DNA of 64,000 bases from Dryocola sp032000125. GTDB lineage: Bacteria > Pseudomonadota > Gammaproteobacteria > Enterobacterales > Enterobacteriaceae. Position numbers and translations under genes: made by a program. This document shows positions 18,181 through 27,655 of this stretch, in pieces (positions within the stretch are counted from its first letter, which is position 1; every line of letters begins with the position of its first letter). The DNA is taken from assembly GCA_032000125.1 (NCBI GenBank), contig DAMALH010000017.1:28238-92237 (forward strand), written 5' to 3'. The notes beneath the pieces were generated by a model that was not told the DNA's origin, made no database searches, and saw only the letters and a program-made list of their open reading frames with translations.

Positions 18181-20535
18181 CTATTTTGCGGTCACAACCT
18201 GCATTCCGTACGGCTCATTCTGCAATGCAAGCGCCAGAACTTCCTCGATACGTTTTACCGGGTGGATAGCCAGATCGGCAATCACGTTGTCCGGAATTTC
18301 TTCCAGATCGCGTTTGTTTTCGTCCGGAATCAGCACGGTTTTAATCCCGCCGCGGTGGGCCGCGAGCAATTTTTCTTTCAAACCGCCAATCGGCAGAACC
18401 TGGCCACGCAGAGTAATTTCACCGGTCATTGCCACGTCCGCACGTACCGGGTTACCTGTCAGACAGGAAACCAGCGCGGTACACATTGCAATACCCGCGC
18501 TTGGGCCATCTTTCGGCGTAGCGCCTTCCGGTACGTGAACGTGGATATCACGTTTTTCGTAGAAGTCGCCGTTGATGCCCAATTTTTCCGCGCGAGCGCG
18601 AACAACGGTCAGCGCAGCCTGGATAGATTCCTGCATGACTTCACCTAACGAACCGGTGTAGGTCAGCTTGCCTTTACCCGGCACGCACGCGGTTTCGATA
18701 GTCAGCAGATCGCCGCCCACTTCCGTCCACGCAAGGCCAGTTACCTGCCCTACGCGGTTTTCGCTGTCCGCACGGCCATAATCAAAGCGCTGAACCCCCA
18801 GGAAATCCTTCAGGTTGGCATCGTTGATGGTGATGTGCTTGAGCGTCTTATCCAGCAGCAACTGTTTAACCGCTTTGCGGCACAGCTTGGAGATTTCACG
18901 CTCCAGGCTACGTACGCCAGCCTCGCGGGTGTAGTAACGGATAATGCCGGTAATGGCGCTGTCTTCTACCGTTAGCTCGGTTTTTTTCAGGGCGTTACGT
19001 TCAATCTGCTTCGGCAGCAGGTGCTGCTTCGCAATGTTCAACTTCTCGTCTTCGGTATAACCGGACAGGCGGATAACTTCCATACGATCCAGCAGAGGAG
19101 CCGGAATATTCATGGAGTTAGACGTGGCAACAAACATCACGTCGCTAAGATCGTAGTCCACTTCAAGGTAGTGATCGTTAAAGGCGACGTTCTGTTCTGG
19201 ATCAAGTACTTCCAGCAGTGCAGACGCCGGATCGCCACGCATATCCGAAGACATTTTGTCGATCTCGTCCAGCAAGAACAGCGGGTTTTTAACGCCCACT
19301 TTCGCCATTTTCTGAATCAGCTTGCCCGGCATCGACCCAATGTAGGTACGACGGTGGCCGCGAATTTCAGCTTCATCGCGCACGCCGCCCAGCGCCATAC
19401 GAATATATTTACGCCCGGTCGCTCTTGCGATGGACTGGCCCAGGGACGTTTTACCTACCCCAGGAGGCCCTACCAGGCACAGAATTGGCCCTTTGAGCTT
19501 GTTGACGCGGCTTTGCACGGCGAGGTATTCCAGAATGCGATCTTTCACGCGTTCCAGACCATAGTGGTCAGTATCCAGAACTTCCTGAGCCTGACGCAGG
19601 TCTTTTTTCACCTTGCTGCGCGCGTTCCACGGCACCTGCACCATCCAGTCGATGTAGCCGCGCACGACGGTTGCTTCCGCAGACATTGGCGACATCATCT
19701 TCAGCTTTTGCAGTTCCGCTTCGGTTTTTTCACGCGCCTCTTTCGGCATTTTCGCCGCGTCGATTTTGCGTTTCAGCGCTTCGTTTTCATCCGGCGCGTC
19801 GTCCATTTCGCCCAGTTCTTTCTGAATCGCTTTCATTTGCTCATTCAGATAGTACTCGCGCTGGCTCTTTTCCATCTGCTTTTTAACGCGGTTGCGAATG
19901 CGTTTCTCAACCTGCAGCAGATCGATTTCCGATTCCATCATCGCCATCAGATATTCAAGACGTTCGTTAATATCGGACATCTCAAGCACTGACTGTTTAT
20001 CCGTTAATTTCAACGGCATATGTGCAGCGATAGTGTCTGCCAGACGTGCAGGATCGTCGATGCTATTAAGCGACGTCAGCACTTCCGGCGGGATTTTTTT
20101 ATTCAGCTTGATGTAGCCTTCAAACTGGTTAATGGCCGTGCGTACCAGGACTTCCTGCTCGCGCTCTTCAATAACCGGCGAGTCGAGGTATTCGGCCTGG
20201 GCTGCAAAATGATCGCCATTGTCAGACAAGGTGGTAATGCGCGCGCGCTGTAAACCTTCCACCAGCACTTTTACCGTGCCGTCCGGCAGCTTCAGCATCT
20301 GCAAAATAGAGGCAACGGTGCCCACCGAGAACAGGTCATTCACACCCGGCTCATCCGTTGAGGCCTCTTTTTGCGCCACCAGCATGATTTTTTTATCGTG
20401 GTCCATGGCTGCTTCCAGGCAGCGAATGGATTTTTCACGCCCGACAAACAATGGAATAACCATGTGCGGATAAACCACCACATCGCGCAATGGCAATACG
20501 GGGATTTCAATGCGTTCAGAACGCTCAGGATTCAT
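18181..20535 (-). CDS. lon: ATP-dependent protease La (Lon)
   Basis: A 784-residue LonA protease, the same length as in E. coli. The N-terminal substrate-binding domain spans ~10-200. A coiled coil follows, then the AAA+ domain with Walker A GPPGVGKTS and Walker B FLLDEID. The C-terminal protease domain carries the serine/lysine dyad (GPSAGIAM, GGLKEKLLAA). It degrades misfolded and regulatory proteins in the cytoplasm. The heat-shock promoter lies about 270 bases upstream rather than close to the start, because a repeat element occupies the leader. Confidence 0.98.
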   Translation of the reverse strand: MNPERSERIEIPVLPLRDVVVYPHMVIPLFVGREKSIRCLEAAMDHDKKIMLVAQKEASTDEPGVNDLFSVGTVASILQMLKLPDGTVKVLVEGLQRARITTLSDNGDHFAAQAEYLDSPVIEEREQEVLVRTAINQFEGYIKLNKKIPPEVLTSLNSIDDPARLADTIAAHMPLKLTDKQSVLEMSDINERLEYLMAMMESEIDLLQVEKRIRNRVKKQMEKSQREYYLNEQMKAIQKELGEMDDAPDENEALKRKIDAAKMPKEAREKTEAELQKLKMMSPMSAEATVVRGYIDWMVQVPWNARSKVKKDLRQAQEVLDTDHYGLERVKDRILEYLAVQSRVNKLKGPILCLVGPPGVGKTSLGQSIARATGRKYIRMALGGVRDEAEIRGHRRTYIGSMPGKLIQKMAKVGVKNPLFLLDEIDKMSSDMRGDPASALLEVLDPEQNVAFNDHYLEVDYDLSDVMFVATSNSMNIPAPLLDRMEVIRLSGYTEDEKLNIAKQHLLPKQIERNALKKTELTVEDSAITGIIRYYTREAGVRSLEREISKLCRKAVKQLLLDKTLKHITINDANLKDFLGVQRFDYGRADSENRVGQVTGLAWTEVGGDLLTIETACVPGKGKLTYTGSLGEVMQESIQAALTVVRARAEKLGINGDFYEKRDIHVHVPEGATPKDGPSAGIAMCTALVSCLTGNPVRADVAMTGEITLRGQVLPIGGLKEKLLAAHRGGIKTVLIPDENKRDLEEIPDNVIADLAIHPVKRIEEVLALALQNEPYGMQVVTAK

Positions 20536-20591
20536 AGAGCTCTCTCTTAGTTTAATTTCCGCCAGGTGATGGGGCGATGCCTCCGCTCTTT

Positions 20592-20782
20592 ATACCTCAA
20601 ATCATTCAAGTTGCAGGACAAAAACGCCAGGCGTTTTTGAACAGCCGAAGTCTGACCCGTAGGGACGAGGCCTCAACCGAGTAACGCGACAGGCCCAATA
20701 ATCCCCAGGAGCATAGCTAACTATGTGACTGGAATGATATGGGTGCAGCCAACGCGCCCGCAGCTTGAAGGATGACAGGTAT
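20592..20782. repeat. ERIC element, enlarged (191 bp), in the lon leader
   Basis: The ends are imperfect inverted repeats, reading ATACCTcaaATcaTTCAAG on one side and ATACCTgtcATccTTCAAG inward from the other. The interior contains the ERIC core AATCCCCAGGAGC and GTGACTGG followed by GCAGCCAACGC. A standard ERIC/IRU is about 127 bp. Here about 64 extra bases with their own hairpin (AAAAACGCC/GGCGTTTTT) follow the left GTTGCAG. ERIC variants with internal insertions are known. It lies between the sigma-32 promoter and start codon of lon. Confidence 0.87.
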
Positions 20783-20808
20783 CATGGCATCACCAGCAAG
20801 TAAGTCAG

Positions 20809-20836
20809 TATATGGGGATGTTTCCCGGGCATTCAA
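20809..20836 (-). promoter_or_regulatory. Sigma-32 (heat-shock) promoter of lon
   Basis: On the minus strand, ATTGAAT (TTGAA at 20836-20832) and CCCCATATA (20817-20809) are spaced by 14 bases, matching the RpoH consensus. The surrounding sequence matches the E. coli lon heat-shock promoter as I recall it. The predicted transcript would start near 20803, giving a leader of about 265 bases. Confidence 0.87.
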
Positions 20837-20850
20837 TGCCGGAAAGCAGG

Positions 20851-20886
20851 AAAAATAAAAGGGGGATAAAAATCCCCCTTTTTTAA
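20851..20886 (-). terminator. Terminator of clpX
   Basis: A perfect GGGGGAT/ATCCCCC stem with flanking A- and T-tracts lies 25-60 bases after the clpX stop. The U-tract on the minus strand (CCCCCTTTTATTTTT) separates clpX from lon transcription. Confidence 0.88.
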
Positions 20887-20911
20887 CTAACTGACTGGTT
20901 ATTTTGGCGAA

Positions 20912-22186
20912 TTATTCACCGGATGCCTGCTGTGCTTCAGGCTTACCGTAAATTAATAACGGCTTGGTCTGGCCGTCGATCACCGCCTCATCGATAACCA
21001 CTTTTTCGACATCTTCCATGGAAGGAAGGTCGTACATGGTATCGAGCAGCGCGCCTTCAACGATAGAACGCAGGCCGCGGGCGCCGGTTTTACGCGCCAT
21101 CGCTTTCTTGGCGATAGCATCCAGCGCTTCGTCGCGGAACTCCAGCTCCACGCCTTCCAGATTAAACAACGCCTGGTACTGCTTGGTTAGGGCGTTTTTC
21201 GGCTCTCTCAGAATCTGGATCAGGGCCTCTTCGCTCAGCTCGCTCAGCGTGGCAACGACCGGTAAACGACCGATAAACTCAGGGATCAGACCAAATTTGA
21301 TCAGATCTTCAGGCTCGACCTGGCCCAGCAGCTGGCCTTCGCTCGCTTTCTCAGACTTGCCTTTTACCGTCGCGCCAAAGCCAATGCCTGAACCGGTTTC
21401 AACACGGTTTGCAATCACTTTGTCGAGGCCGGCAAACGCACCGCCGCAGATAAACAGGATTTTGGATGTATCAACCTGCAGGAATTCTTGCTGCGGATGC
21501 TTACGGCCGCCCTGCGGCGGAACCGCGGCTACGGTGCCTTCAATCAGCTTCAGCAACGCCTGCTGCACGCCTTCACCGGACACGTCACGCGTGATGGACG
21601 GGTTGTCAGATTTGCGGGAGATTTTATCAATCTCATCGATATAAACGATACCGCGCTGTGCTTTCTGCACGTCGTAGTCGCATTTCTGCAGCAGCTTCTG
21701 AATGATGTTTTCCACATCTTCACCCACATAGCCCGCTTCGGTAAGCGTGGTGGCATCTGCCATGGTGAAAGGGACATCCAGCAAACGCGCCAGGGTTTCA
21801 GCCAGCAGGGTTTTCCCGCTACCCGTCGGCCCAATGAGCAGAATGTTACTTTTACCCAGCTCGATGCCGTTGGTGCTGTCGCCGTTGCGCAGGCGTTTGT
21901 AGTGGTTATAAACCGCCACCGCCAGTACCTTTTTCGCCTGTTCCTGGCCAATGACGTAGTCATCAAGGTGGTGACGGATTTCATGTGGTGTCGGTAGCGC
22001 GCTACGCTCACGGTGCGGCGCCACTTCTTTAATCTCTTCGCGAATAATGTCGTTACATAAATCGACACACTCATCGCAGATATACACTGACGGCCCGGCA
22101 ATCAGTTTACGCACTTCATGCTGGCTTTTGCCGCAAAAAGAGCAGTACAGAAGTTTGCCTGAACCGTCTTTGCGCTTATCTGTCAT
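20912..22186 (-). CDS. clpX: ClpXP unfoldase subunit ClpX
   Basis: A 424-residue AAA+ protein. The N-terminal zinc-binding domain is CSFCGKSQHEV with CDECVDLC. Walker A is GPTGSGKT, Walker B is IVYIDEIDKI, the pore loop is in the GYVGEDVE region and the IGF loop (IGFGATVKG) docks onto ClpP. It recognises, unfolds and threads substrates such as ssrA-tagged proteins into ClpP. It is encoded 133 bases downstream of clpP on the same strand, the conserved clpP-clpX order. Confidence 0.98.
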   Translation of the reverse strand: MTDKRKDGSGKLLYCSFCGKSQHEVRKLIAGPSVYICDECVDLCNDIIREEIKEVAPHRERSALPTPHEIRHHLDDYVIGQEQAKKVLAVAVYNHYKRLRNGDSTNGIELGKSNILLIGPTGSGKTLLAETLARLLDVPFTMADATTLTEAGYVGEDVENIIQKLLQKCDYDVQKAQRGIVYIDEIDKISRKSDNPSITRDVSGEGVQQALLKLIEGTVAAVPPQGGRKHPQQEFLQVDTSKILFICGGAFAGLDKVIANRVETGSGIGFGATVKGKSEKASEGQLLGQVEPEDLIKFGLIPEFIGRLPVVATLSELSEEALIQILREPKNALTKQYQALFNLEGVELEFRDEALDAIAKKAMARKTGARGLRSIVEGALLDTMYDLPSMEDVEKVVIDEAVIDGQTKPLLIYGKPEAQQASGE

Positions 22187-22319
22187 AAAGTCAAAACCTC
22201 TTTTCTGTTTCTTTGCACCGTTCAGAACGACGCAAGTGCCATTATTGCGGCACAGCCAATCTAAGCGGGAAGCCGGGCCACTACTTTTACTATAGTATAT
22301 GACCCGCTGTTTTCGGGCA

Positions 22320-22943
22320 TTAGTTACGGTGAGTCAGGATTGAGTCAACTAAGCCATACTCTACCGCTTCGCTGGCAGCGAGGAAACGGTCGCGCTCGGT
22401 GTCTCTTTCGATTTCTTCAAGAGATTTGCCGGTGTGTTGCGCCATAAGTTCGTTCATACGGGCTTTCACTTTCAGGATTTCACGGGCGTGGATTTCGATG
22501 TCCGTCGCCTGGCCCTGGTAGCCGCCCAGCGGCTGGTGAATCATCACCCGCGAGTTAGGCAGGCAGAAACGCTTGCCTTTCGCTCCGGCGGTCAGCAGGA
22601 AAGCTCCCATAGAGCAAGCTTGCCCCATACAGATAGTGCTGACGTCCGGCTTGATAAATTGCATAGTGTCGTAGATAGACATACCTGCCGTAATTACGCC
22701 ACCCGGTGAGTTAATGTAGAGATAGATGTCTTTTTCCGGGTTTTCCGCTTCCAGAAACAGCATCTGCGCCACAATCAGGTTAGCCATATGATCTTCGACC
22801 TGTCCGGTCATGAAGATGACACGTTCCTTGAGCAGACGGGAATAAATATCGTATGAACGCTCACCACGCGATGTCTGTTCCACAACCATCGGCACCAGCG
22901 CCATATGGGGTGCTAATTGATCTCGTTCGCCACTGTATGACAT
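22320..22943 (-). CDS. clpP: ATP-dependent Clp protease proteolytic subunit ClpP
   Basis: A 207-residue S14 serine peptidase with a short propeptide. Active-site residues are visible in GQACSMGAFLL (Ser), MIHQPLGG (His) and the downstream DTERDRF region (Asp). Tetradecamers pair with ClpX or ClpA hexamers. It is the first gene of clpPX, preceded by a sigma-32 promoter about 140 bases upstream. The 317-base gap to tig holds that promoter and the tig terminator and no gene. Confidence 0.98.
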   Translation of the reverse strand: MSYSGERDQLAPHMALVPMVVEQTSRGERSYDIYSRLLKERVIFMTGQVEDHMANLIVAQMLFLEAENPEKDIYLYINSPGGVITAGMSIYDTMQFIKPDVSTICMGQACSMGAFLLTAGAKGKRFCLPNSRVMIHQPLGGYQGQATDIEIHAREILKVKARMNELMAQHTGKSLEEIERDTERDRFLAASEAVEYGLVDSILTHRN

Positions 22944-23086
22944 TTCCGTCTCCTGGAGTAATTAAGCCTTCTAACCTACTGTACTGATTCTACTTGAGAC
23001 GCGAAAAGAAGACTACGCTCCTTGCGCCCGTTGCCTGTCATGGACGGATTATCAGTCAGGGTTGTGTTTTGGAGCCATGCTCAACG

Positions 23087-23115
23087 TTATGGGGATGGCT
23101 TCGCCCTGTTTCAAG
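23087..23115 (-). promoter_or_regulatory. Sigma-32 promoter of clpPX
   Basis: On the minus strand, CTTGAAA (23115-23109) and CCCCATAA (23094-23087) are separated by 14 bases, an almost perfect heat-shock promoter. The transcript would have a leader of roughly 140 bases before the clpP ATG at 22943. Confidence 0.9.
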
Positions 23116-23188
23116 CATAACAACCTTTTCTTGATACGCTAACCCTGAAAGTTCGTATTATTCGTCGTAAAAATGCCATTCGCTGGAT

Positions 23189-23221
23189 AAAAAAAGCCCG
23201 CCACCGGGAAGTGACGGGCTT
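23189..23221 (-). terminator. Terminator of tig
   Basis: AAGCCCGTCAC/GTGGCGGGCTT with loop TTCCCG, followed by TTTTTT on the minus strand, 40 bases after the tig stop. Confidence 0.9.
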
Positions 23222-23260
23222 GATGCAGCAATCTTCTGGCAGCGATGCCAAAAATTACGC

Positions 23261-24559
23261 TTAAGCTTGCTGGTTCATCAGCTCGCTAAAGGAAGTGGCT
23301 TTTTCAGAAACTTGTGCTTTCGCCAGCACGGCTTCAACAGCCTGTTCTTCCAGCGCAACGTTGCGCATGTTGTCCATTAGCTCTTTGTTTTTGCTGTAGA
23401 ACTCGATAACTTCTTTCGGATCTTCGTAGGCGGAAGCCATTTCTTCGATCAGACCGTTAACGCGTGCTTCATCAGCCTTCAGCTCGTGGGTACGAATAAC
23501 TTCACCCAGCAGCAAGCCGACTACGACGCGGCGTTTAGCCTGCTCTTCGAACAGCTCGCGCGGCAGCTCCAGAGCCTGCTGCTCGTTGCCACCAAAACGC
23601 TGTGCAGCCTGGCGACGCAGAACGTCGATTTCGCCGTCGATAAGCGCAGCCGGCACGTCGATGTTGTTCGCATTAACCAGACCGTCGATTGCCTGAGTCT
23701 TGATGCGGTTACGCACCGCGCCTTTCAGCTCGCGATCCATGTTTTTACGCACTTCGGTACGCAGACCCGCTACAGAACCATCTTCAACGCCGAAACGTTT
23801 GATGAACTCTTCGGTAAATTCTGGCAGCTCACGCTCTTCAACTTTCTTCAGAACGATATCGAACTTAGCCGCTTTACCCTTCAGGTTTTCAGCGTGGTAA
23901 TCTTCCGGGAAGGTCACTTCGATGGTGAATTCTTCGCCCGCTTTGTGACCCACAACGCCTTCTTCGAAGCCCGGGATCATACGACCCTGGCCCATTGCCA
24001 GTACGAAGTCAGACGCTTTGCCGCCTTCGAATACTTCGCCGTCTACAGAACCGGTGAAGTCGATGGTGACGCGGTCTTCAGCGGTTGCTGCTGCATCAGA
24101 GTCTTTCCATGTTGCCTGCTGCTTGCGCAGGGTATCCAGCATGGTATCAACGTCTTCGTCAGTCACTTCAACAACTGGTTTTTCAACGGCAATGGCTTCC
24201 AGACCCTGCAGCTCAACTTCCGGGTACACTTCAAACTCTACGGAGTAGGTGAAGTCTTCGCCCAGTTTGTATTCGCCCGGCACGTAGTTAGGCGCGCCTG
24301 CTGGATTAATTTTTTCTTTGATGATCGCATCAATGAAGTTGCGGCTCATCAGCTCGCCCAGCACGTCCTGGCGAACAGAAGCGCCGTAACGCTGAGCGAC
24401 AACGCTCATCGGTACTTTACCCTTGCGGAAGCCGTCAATACGAACTTTCTTTGCCACGTTGACCAGCTCGCTTTTTACAGCGGTTTCGATGCTGTCTGCA
24501 GCGATAGTAATCGTGAGACGGCGGCCAAGGCCCTGAGTGGTTTCAACTGAAACTTGCAT
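23261..24559 (-). CDS. tig: Trigger factor
   Basis: A 432-residue ribosome-associated chaperone and peptidyl-prolyl isomerase. The N-terminal ribosome-binding signature GFRKGKVP is at about residues 44-51. The FKBP-type PPIase domain (~150-245) includes VTIDFTGSVDGEVFEGG, and a C-terminal helical cradle follows. It binds uL23 at the tunnel exit and shields nascent chains. The gene is upstream of clpPX, as in E. coli, with its own promoter. Confidence 0.98.
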   Translation of the reverse strand: MQVSVETTQGLGRRLTITIAADSIETAVKSELVNVAKKVRIDGFRKGKVPMSVVAQRYGASVRQDVLGELMSRNFIDAIIKEKINPAGAPNYVPGEYKLGEDFTYSVEFEVYPEVELQGLEAIAVEKPVVEVTDEDVDTMLDTLRKQQATWKDSDAAATAEDRVTIDFTGSVDGEVFEGGKASDFVLAMGQGRMIPGFEEGVVGHKAGEEFTIEVTFPEDYHAENLKGKAAKFDIVLKKVEERELPEFTEEFIKRFGVEDGSVAGLRTEVRKNMDRELKGAVRNRIKTQAIDGLVNANNIDVPAALIDGEIDVLRRQAAQRFGGNEQQALELPRELFEEQAKRRVVVGLLLGEVIRTHELKADEARVNGLIEEMASAYEDPKEVIEFYSKNKELMDNMRNVALEEQAVEAVLAKAQVSEKATSFSELMNQQA

Positions 24560-24703
24560 CTTGTTACCTCAAAAAATCACAGTGCTCGGTCAACTCTGGA
24601 AGCCCTTAATATTGCTTCACAGAACCGGGATGTCCTCTGTATCAGAATCACATTCCCTGTCGTCAGAATCGTCCCGAAGACATTCCGAAAAATAAGACGC
24701 AGC

Positions 24704-24732
24704 ATTATAGCGGCATCGCCAGAGTGAGTCGA
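24704..24732 (-). promoter_or_regulatory. Sigma-70 promoter of tig
   Basis: On the minus strand, TCGACT (24732-24727) and a perfect TATAAT (24709-24704) have a 17-base spacer. The predicted leader is about 140 bases. The remainder of the 358-base tig/bolA gap holds only the bolA terminator. Confidence 0.75.
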
Positions 24733-24816
24733 GAACGGCGACATAACGTCGCTGCGGCCTTTTTCACACTTTGTTGGAATTTATTGTCTAATCCCTGCAA
24801 AAAAGCCGGGTATTCA

Positions 24817-24848
24817 AGACAAAACAAAACGGCCCGCAGGCCGTTTTG
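24817..24848 (-). terminator. Terminator of bolA
   Basis: CAAAACGGCC/GGCCGTTTTG palindrome with a four-base loop (24825-24848) followed on the minus strand by TTTTGTC, 70 bases beyond the bolA stop. Confidence 0.82.
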
Positions 24849-24917
24849 AGAAACTCGCTTAACGCAGAGCAACATAAAGGAAAAGTTCCCTCAGTTGCAA
24901 ACCTGAAAAGGTGATTT

Positions 24918-25235
24918 TCAGGCGATGGTGCCTGCCCCGCGACATGGCGGTGAGGCAAAAATGGTATCCTGCAACCCTTCCCACTCTTTAATGGTATAGG
25001 TGTGCAGAGCCAGCGCATGTACGGTACTGGCGAGCTCTTCACTCAGGGTACCGTAAATCAAACGATGGCGATTCAAAAAGCGTTCGCCGGTAAAACGATC
25101 GCTGACTAACACAACCTTAAAGTGACTTTCAGAACCAGCCGGGACATTGTGACGATAGCTTTCATCCACGACTTCCAGGAATACGGGTTCGAACGCTGCC
25201 CTTAGTTTTGTTTCTATTTGCTCGCGTATCATCAT
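24918..25235 (-). CDS. bolA: Stress-induced morphogen BolA
   Basis: A 105-residue BolA protein with the class I KH-like fold; the helix-turn region RFLNRHRLIYGTL and HALALHTYTIKEW are conserved. BolA partners with monothiol glutaredoxins on a [2Fe-2S] cluster and influences cell shape and stress genes. Two consecutive ATGs (25235, 25232) follow GAGGAG; the first gives the E. coli length. It is divergent from yajG across 304 bases. No clear gearbox or sigma-S promoter could be fixed by eye there. Confidence 0.95.
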   Translation of the reverse strand: MMIREQIETKLRAAFEPVFLEVVDESYRHNVPAGSESHFKVVLVSDRFTGERFLNRHRLIYGTLSEELASTVHALALHTYTIKEWEGLQDTIFASPPCRGAGTIA

Positions 25236-25539
25236 GAACTTTCTCCTCAACTGCGCCCGGATGCCACTCATCCCTTTAAATGTTAGCCGCTTTTAACCAT
25301 TTTAATAACGTAATTCCAACAATTATTTAGCTTTCGTCCGATTTTCTTTGCCAACCCTCTGTAGCTTAATACTATTACGGCACTATTCAGCACGAAAAGG
25401 GTCTGATAGCTGTATTAGCGCTCATTAAAAGCGCAACGCGATGAAATTCCGTGCGTTAAGCACTTCCACTGGGCAACCGCAGTGTTATGATGGCGTGTTT
25501 TTTTCTGCCTGCCCCTTTGAGTACATTGAGATAGCGAAC

Positions 25540-26118
25540 ATGTTAAAAAAATTATTCTTCCCGCTGGTCGCCATTTTTATGCTGGCCAGTTGTGCAACAC
25601 CCCCGACCACCATTGAAGTATCGCCAACCATCAACCTGCCACAGCAGGATCCAAGTCTGATGGGGGTAACGGTTAGTATCAACGGTGCCGACCAACGCGC
25701 CGATCAGGCGCTGGCGAAAGTCACCCGCGATAACCAACTGGTTACGCTGACCCCGTCCCGCGATCTGCGTTTCCTCCTGCAAGAAGTGCTGGAAAAACAG
25801 ATGACCGCGCGCGGCTATATGATTGGCCCAAGCAGCCCGGTTGCTTTGCAGATAATCGTCAACCAGCTGTATGCAGACGTCTCCCAGGGTAACGTGCGCT
25901 ACAATATTGCCACCAAAGCGGATATCTCGATTATCGCGACCGCGCAGAACGGCAATAAGATGACGAAGAGCTATCGTTCCAGCTACAACGTAGAAGGAGC
26001 GTTCCAGGCCACCAACAAAAATATTGCCAACGCGGTTAACTCCGTGCTGACCGATACCATTGCGGAAATGGCCCAGGACACCAGCGTTCACGATTTTATC
26101 AAGCAGAACGCGCGTTAA
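25540..26118 (+). CDS. yajG: Lipoprotein YajG
   Basis: A 192-residue predicted lipoprotein with signal MLKKLFFPLVAIFMLASC and lipobox LASC (Cys18), the same length as E. coli YajG. The start at 25540 is set by the signal peptide; the longer frame from 25441 has no homology. Its function is unknown. It lies 49 bases upstream of ampG, and co-transcription with ampG is established in E. coli. The gap between the two is a GCCCGC/GCGGGC stem without a strong T-run. Confidence 0.93.
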   Translation: MLKKLFFPLVAIFMLASCATPPTTIEVSPTINLPQQDPSLMGVTVSINGADQRADQALAKVTRDNQLVTLTPSRDLRFLLQEVLEKQMTARGYMIGPSSPVALQIIVNQLYADVSQGNVRYNIATKADISIIATAQNGNKMTKSYRSSYNVEGAFQATNKNIANAVNSVLTDTIAEMAQDTSVHDFIKQNAR

Positions 26119-26167
26119 TTTATCCTCCGACAGCCCGCTTCATGCGGGCTGGCAGTCAGAGTAAAGC

Positions 26168-27655
26168 ATGACCAATCAGTATTTACGTATCTTTCAGCAG
26201 CCGAAATCAGCCATCCTGCTGATTCTCGGTTTTGCCTCAGGGCTTCCTCTCGCATTGACTTCCGGCACGCTGCAGGCCTGGATGACGGTCGAAAATATCG
26301 ATCTGAAAACCATCGGCTTCTTCTCGCTTGTCGGCCAGGCCTATGTCTTTAAGTTCCTCTGGTCGCCGGTGATGGACAGGTACACGCCGCCGTTAATGGG
26401 CCGTCGCCGTGGCTGGCTGCTGATTACGCAAATTCTGCTTTTAGTTTCTATTGCCGCCATGGGCTTTCTGGAACCGGGCACGCAGCTTCGCTGGATGGCG
26501 GCGCTGGCGGTGATTATTGCCTTCTGCTCCGCCTCGCAGGACATCGTGTTCGACGCCTGGAAAACCGATGTGCTGCCGGCGGAAGAGCGCGGCACGGGGG
26601 CGGCTATCAGCGTGCTGGGCTATCGTCTGGCGATGCTGGTGTCAGGCGGGCTGGCGCTCTGGCTGGCGGATCGTTACCTTGGCTGGCAGGCCACCTACTG
26701 GCTGATGGCCGCGCTGTTGCTGCCGTGTATCGTCGCCACCCTGCTCGCGCCGGAACCTACGGATACCGTTCCCGTTCCGCGCAGCCTTGAGCAAGCCGTG
26801 GTTGCCCCGCTTCGCGACTTTTTCGGGCGCAATAACGCCTGGCTGATTTTACTGCTGATTGTGATGTACAAGCTTGGCGACGCTTTTGCCATGAGCCTGA
26901 CCACAACTTTTCTGATTCGCGGTGTCGGTTTTGATGCCGGCGAAGTCGGCGTGGTGAACAAAACGCTGGGCCTGTTCGCCACCATCCTTGGGGCGCTATA
27001 CGGCGGCGTGCTGATGCAACGTCTGAGCCTGTTTCGCGCCCTGCTCATCTTCGGTATTTTGCAGGGCATATCCAACGCCGGCTACTGGATGCTCTCCGTC
27101 ACCGATAAGCATATGTTCAGCATGGCCGCCGCGGTCTTTTTTGAAAATCTTTGCGGCGGGATGGGGACGGCTGCTTTTGTCGCCCTGCTGATGACGCTGT
27201 GTAATAAGTCATTTTCCGCGACGCAGTTCGCCCTGCTCTCGGCATTGTCCGCCGTTGGCCGCGTTTACGTTGGCCCTATCGCTGGCTGGTTTGTTGAAGC
27301 TCACGGCTGGCCGACGTTCTATTTGTTCTCGGTTTTCGCTGCGGTGCCGGGGATTCTTTTGCTGCTGGTTTGCAAAAGCACGCTGGAATATACCCAGCAA
27401 AACGAGCGCTTTATGCCGCGCCGTGAGTTCGCCCCGGCCTATCGTTTAGCGCTGCGTATCCTGAGCCTGGGCTGCGCGCTGCTTGGCGCCTGGCTGGTGG
27501 TTGTGATTGCCAATGCGCTGGGATTGGCCCACTGGACGTTCGGCCTATACCTGCTGGAATGGGGCGCGCTGCTGGCCGTCGGCGGTATAGTGTTCGGCGG
27601 CCTGCTGGACTTTTTGGCGCTGCGCCGTTTGACCTGGCCGCCACAGCCTCTATAA
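26168..27655 (+). CDS. ampG: Muropeptide permease AmpG
   Basis: A 495-residue major-facilitator protein with about 14 predicted membrane segments and conserved motifs (FASGLPLALTSGTLQAWM, GRRRGWLL, SASQDIVFDAWKTD). It imports GlcNAc-anhydroMurNAc peptides released by cell-wall turnover, feeding recycling and, where present, AmpR-controlled beta-lactamase induction. No ampC or ampR is in this window. It follows yajG in an operon. Confidence 0.97.
   Translation: MTNQYLRIFQQPKSAILLILGFASGLPLALTSGTLQAWMTVENIDLKTIGFFSLVGQAYVFKFLWSPVMDRYTPPLMGRRRGWLLITQILLLVSIAAMGFLEPGTQLRWMAALAVIIAFCSASQDIVFDAWKTDVLPAEERGTGAAISVLGYRLAMLVSGGLALWLADRYLGWQATYWLMAALLLPCIVATLLAPEPTDTVPVPRSLEQAVVAPLRDFFGRNNAWLILLLIVMYKLGDAFAMSLTTTFLIRGVGFDAGEVGVVNKTLGLFATILGALYGGVLMQRLSLFRALLIFGILQGISNAGYWMLSVTDKHMFSMAAAVFFENLCGGMGTAAFVALLMTLCNKSFSATQFALLSALSAVGRVYVGPIAGWFVEAHGWPTFYLFSVFAAVPGILLLLVCKSTLEYTQQNERFMPRREFAPAYRLALRILSLGCALLGAWLVVVIANALGLAHWTFGLYLLEWGALLAVGGIVFGGLLDFLALRRLTWPPQPL

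Noticed and set aside
19021..19992. 323-codon plus-strand frame opposite lon
   Set aside because: Antisense shadow; Phe/His/Arg-rich translation with no start signal.
23486..24550. 354-codon plus-strand frame opposite tig
   Set aside because: Antisense shadow of the highly expressed tig gene; its composition is dictated by tig codon usage, with no ribosome-binding site or domain.
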